A stretch of DNA of 64,000 nucleotides from Shewanella halotolerans (GTDB lineage Bacteria > Pseudomonadota > Gammaproteobacteria > Enterobacterales > Shewanellaceae). Shown here piece after piece: positions 61,219 through 64,000 of this stretch. Within the stretch, counting starts at the first letter, position 1, and every line of letters starts with the position of its first letter. The stretch spans positions 3,224,001 through 3,288,000 of the forward strand of contig NZ_CP080417.1 in NCBI RefSeq assembly GCF_019457535.1, written 5' to 3'. The notes below the pieces were generated by a model. It ran no database searches. It was not told the origin of the DNA and was given only the letters and a program-made list of their open reading frames with translations. A program made the translations under genes and the position numbers.

Positions 61219-64000
61219 CTACACGCCCTGTGTTTTCTCTCCCTTCATGCGCTCACGCAACTTCTGCATGATGACGTAAAACACAGGCACTAACAGTGTG
61301 CCTACCAGGGTCGCCGCCATCATACCGCCAAAGACCGAATAACCCAGGGCACGACGACTACCGGCGCCGGCACCTGTGGCAATCACCAAGGGCAATACCC
61401 CCAGCAGGAAAGAGAAGGCGGTCATGAGTACGGCGCGAAAACGCAACCTAGCAGCGGTTTCTGCCGCATCTAGAATACTCTTGCCCTCTTCCCTGAGCTG
61501 TTTGGCAAACTCGACGATCAGGATGGCGTTCTTACAGGCCAAACCTATCAAGAGCACCAGGCCTATCTGGGCGTAGAGGTTGAGCTCGCTTCCCACCAAC
61601 AAGATGTTGAGGAAGGCCCCCAAGATGGCGATCGGCACCGCCAGCATGACGGCAAAGGGAATGCTCCAACTCTCGTATTGGGCCACCAGGAACAGATAGG
61701 TAAACACCAGTGCCAGGGCGAAGATCAGCGGTGCCAGGTTACCCGCCTTGATCTCTTGGTAGGTCTGTCCCGTCCACTCAAACTTGTAGCCCGCCGGCAA
61801 GGTTTCAGCTGCCGCCCTTTCCATGGCGGCGATGGCATCGCCCGAGCTAAAACCTGGGGCCGGGAAGCCGTTGATGGTAGTCGAGCTGAACATGTTATAG
61901 GCGTTCATCACGTCCGGCCCCAAGATAGGTGTCACCTTCACCAATGTGCTCAGGGGCACCATCTCGCCACTTGCCGAGCGGACATAGAAGCTGGCGATGT
62001 CTTTGTCGGAATTTCTAAACTCGCCTTCGGCCTGGAGTATCACCCGGAACACCTTACCAAAGCGGTTGAAATCATTGACATACATTGAGCCGAGCATAGT
62101 CTGCATGGTGGAGAAGATCTCATTTAAGGAGATCCCCAGCGCCTTGGCCTTGTCTCTGTCCACATCCACATACATCTGCGGCACGTCGGCGCGGAAATTA
62201 CTAAAAGCCATGGCGATTTCACTCTGCTCATTGGCCTTCATGATAAGCGCCCGCATCACAGAGGCTAATTCCTGGGGCGAACGCCCTTGGGTGTCCTGCA
62301 ACACAAACTCGAAACCGCCGACACTCCCCACACCCGGGATAGGTGGCAGCGAGAAGGCCATCGCCTTCACCGACGGATTGGCGGCGTACTTGGCCTGTAA
62401 CCTGGCGACGATCGCCTCCTCCACCATGTCGGGCGAGTCTCGCTCCTCCCAGCTCGACAGGGTCACGATCATCAGGCCGCCGTTAGAGGAAACAGAACCG
62501 GTCAGGATGCTAAAGCCACTGGCATGGATAACGTTCTCCACCCCAGGCTCAGCCAGCGTCAGCGTCACCAGCTCACGCATCACCTCTTCGGTGCGATTGA
62601 GTGAGGCACCATCGGGCAACTGAATATCCACCATGAAGGCCTTCTTATCTTCCATGGGCACGAAACCCGATGGCAATACCTTGGCGATACCGCCGGTGAC
62701 GCCGATCAGACAGGCGTAGGCAACCCCCACCAGCACCAGCTTACGTACCAGTGAGGAGACCAGCTTCATATAGCCGCCGGTAAATCGCTCAAAATAGGTG
62801 TTAAACAGGTAGTGGAAGCCATGGGTATGTTTCTTGGGCGGCTTCAACAGGGAGGCGCACAGTGCCGGACTCAGGGTCAGGGCGTTGACCGAGGAGATGA
62901 GCACAGAGATACAAATAGTCACAGAGAACTGGGCATACATCTGCCCTGTGATCCCCGGCATCACAGCCGTGGGGGCAAACACCGCCAGCAGCACTAAGGT
63001 GGTGGCGATAACGGGGCCCGTCACCTCCTTCATCGCCTTGGAGGTCGCCTCGGTGGGCGACAACCCCTCATCCTCCATCAGGCGGGTGACGTTCTCTACC
63101 ACCACAATGGCATCATCTACCACGATACCGATCGCCAAGATAAGCGCGAACAGAGAGACAGTGTTGATACTCATGCCGAAGGCCAACAGGAAGGCGAAGG
63201 TACCTATCAAAGAGACGGGAATGGCGATCCCAGGCACTAGGGTCGAGCGCGCATCCTGCAGGAAGATATAGACCACAAACACCACCAGGGCGACCGAGAT
63301 AAACAGGGTCTGCACCACCTCGGTTATCGAGGTCTCGACAAATTCTGTGGTGTCATAGAGCACCTTGTACTCGAGGTCGTCCGGAAAGCGGCTGGCGAGG
63401 GTCTCCATCTCGGCTTTGATCGCATCGGCGACCTCCAGGGCGTTGGCGTCCGGCGCCTGATAGATGGCGATGATGGCAGAGGGTTTGTTGTTCAGCTTAC
63501 CCTGGGCATCATAGGTCTGAGAGCCCAGCTCGACCCGGGCGACATCTGAGACGATCACCTTAGAGCCATCGGGATTAGCGCGTATCATCACCCGGCCAAA
63601 CTCCTCGGGATCTTTCAAGCGTCCCTTGGTCTGCAGGGTATATTGAAACTGCTGCTGGGGATCCACAGGCGCGGCGCCGATACGACCGGCGGCCACCTGA
63701 ATATTTTGCTCTCTCAGGGCGGCAATCACATCGCTGGCGGTCACGCCGAAGCTGGCCATCTGGTTGGGATCGAGCCAGATACGTATGGCGTAGTCCAGGG
63801 CACCTATCACCTGCACCTTAGAGACCCCCTTCTGCCGCGCCAGGGCGTCTTTGACGTTCAGGCCAGCGTAGTTGGTGATAAACAGGGAATCGAAGGTCTC
63901 GTTGGGGCTAACCAGGTTTACCACCATGAGGATGTTGGGGCTCTGCTTCTCAACCTTAACCCCCTGACGTTTCACCTCCTCGGGCAGTCTGGGCATCGCC
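61219..64000 (-). CDS. RND multidrug efflux pump inner-membrane subunit (5' end cut by window edge)
   Basis: The open frame spans about 927 residues to the window edge; roughly the first 110 residues of a ~1040-residue pump are missing. Motifs include the proton-relay helix LILAIGIVVDDAIVVVENVTR, the second-half GLVLLIGLACKNAILIVEFA, and porter-domain pieces typical of AcrB/MexB/VexB pumps (FGVTASDVIAALREQNIQVAAG; MYAQFSVTICISVLISSVNAL). It resembles HAE1 pumps more closely than the pump at 32.8-35.9 kb does. An adaptor gene is expected just outside the right edge. Confidence 0.95.
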   Translation of the reverse strand, partial: AMPRLPEEVKRQGVKVEKQSPNILMVVNLVSPNETFDSLFITNYAGLNVKDALARQKGVSKVQVIGALDYAIRIWLDPNQMASFGVTASDVIAALREQNIQVAAGRIGAAPVDPQQQFQYTLQTKGRLKDPEEFGRVMIRANPDGSKVIVSDVARVELGSQTYDAQGKLNNKPSAIIAIYQAPDANALEVADAIKAEMETLASRFPDDLEYKVLYDTTEFVETSITEVVQTLFISVALVVFVVYIFLQDARSTLVPGIAIPVSLIGTFAFLLAFGMSINTVSLFALILAIGIVVDDAIVVVENVTRLMEDEGLSPTEATSKAMKEVTGPVIATTLVLLAVFAPTAVMPGITGQMYAQFSVTICISVLISSVNALTLSPALCASLLKPPKKHTHGFHYLFNTYFERFTGGYMKLVSSLVRKLVLVGVAYACLIGVTGGIAKVLPSGFVPMEDKKAFMVDIQLPDGASLNRTEEVMRELVTLTLAEPGVENVIHASGFSILTGSVSSNGGLMIVTLSSWEERDSPDMVEEAIVARLQAKYAANPSVKAMAFSLPPIPGVGSVGGFEFVLQDTQGRSPQELASVMRALIMKANEQSEIAMAFSNFRADVPQMYVDVDRDKAKALGISLNEIFSTMQTMLGSMYVNDFNRFGKVFRVILQAEGEFRNSDKDIASFYVRSASGEMVPLSTLVKVTPILGPDVMNAYNMFSSTTINGFPAPGFSSGDAIAAMERAAAETLPAGYKFEWTGQTYQEIKAGNLAPLIFALALVFTYLFLVAQYESWSIPFAVMLAVPIAILGAFLNILLVGSELNLYAQIGLVLLIGLACKNAILIVEFAKQLREEGKSILDAAETAARLRFRAVLMTAFSFLLGVLPLVIATGAGAGSRRALGYSVFGGMMAATLVGTLLVPVFYVIMQKLRERMKGEKTQGV

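Overview
The window looks like a chromosomal segment of a marine gammaproteobacterium, most probably Shewanella. This rests on gene order (rlmD-relA-mazG next to barA; nrdR-ribD-ribE-ribBX-ribH-nusB-thiL-pgpA; a six-gene malQ-glgB-glgX-glgP-glgC-glgA cluster), on near-identity of EttA to the enterobacterial protein, on a RibB fused to a degenerate GTP cyclohydrolase II domain (RibBX, known from Shewanella), and on a periplasmic Shewanella-like PPP phosphatase. No rRNA, tRNA, CRISPR array or prophage was seen. The one clear mobile element is an IS200-type insertion near the right end.

Layout. 1-4.5 kb (minus): mazG (cut by the left edge), relA and rlmD. 4.6-12.5 kb (plus): the BarA hybrid kinase, a YjaG-family protein, a small unknown, an AEC-family carrier, SOS-controlled recN and an unknown membrane-anchored protein. 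12.6-20.7 kb (minus): a GFA-type zinc protein, then a vitamin/housekeeping block (pgpA, thiL, nusB, ribH, ribBX, ribE, ribD, nrdR, glyA). 21-28 kb: a DUF3943 membrane protein, ettA, a secreted phosphatase, a Fur-box-associated PepSY membrane protein and a small TapY2-like protein. 28-37 kb (minus): an isolated PilY1-type adhesin, a gene-poor AT-rich gap of 1.2 kb, and an RND pump with its adaptor. 37-42 kb: a possible protein-modification island (SEC-C-tailed sulfotransferase, SEC-C-tailed Asp/Asn hydroxylase, convergent TPR-sulfotransferase) and a NYN-domain protein. 42-54.5 kb (minus): the complete glycogen synthesis and breakdown operon. 55-60 kb (plus): iron-dependent alcohol dehydrogenase, a candidate small RNA, and a secreted transglutaminase-like/lipoprotein pair, then a cold-shock protein on minus. 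60.5-61.2 kb: the IS200-type element. 61.2-64 kb (minus): a second RND pump cut by the right edge.

How genes work together. RelA, BarA and RecN are global stress and regulatory functions. The rib block makes riboflavin from GTP and ribulose-5-phosphate, except that the fused GCH II domain has lost its zinc ligands, so a separate ribA must exist elsewhere. The glg operon encodes ADP-glucose synthesis, chain elongation, branching, debranching, phosphorolysis and maltodextrin disproportionation in one transcription unit with several overlapping genes.

Most notable for follow-up: (a) two adjacent enzymes, a sulfotransferase and a 2-oxoglutarate-type hydroxylase, end in almost the same SEC-C zinc motif on Ser/Thr/Pro-rich linkers, with a second sulfotransferase convergent to them; (b) short imperfect tandem repeats (8-18 bp, each with a different sequence) lie at or just after the 3' ends of at least eight genes, and three of these arrays have periods not divisible by three and stop codons on both strands, so they close all six reading frames; (c) a candidate ~70-nt small RNA with its own extended -10 promoter and terminator; (d) a 15-bp perfect stem that would hide the start of the IS200 transposase gene. 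All function calls come from reading motifs by eye; no database search was run.
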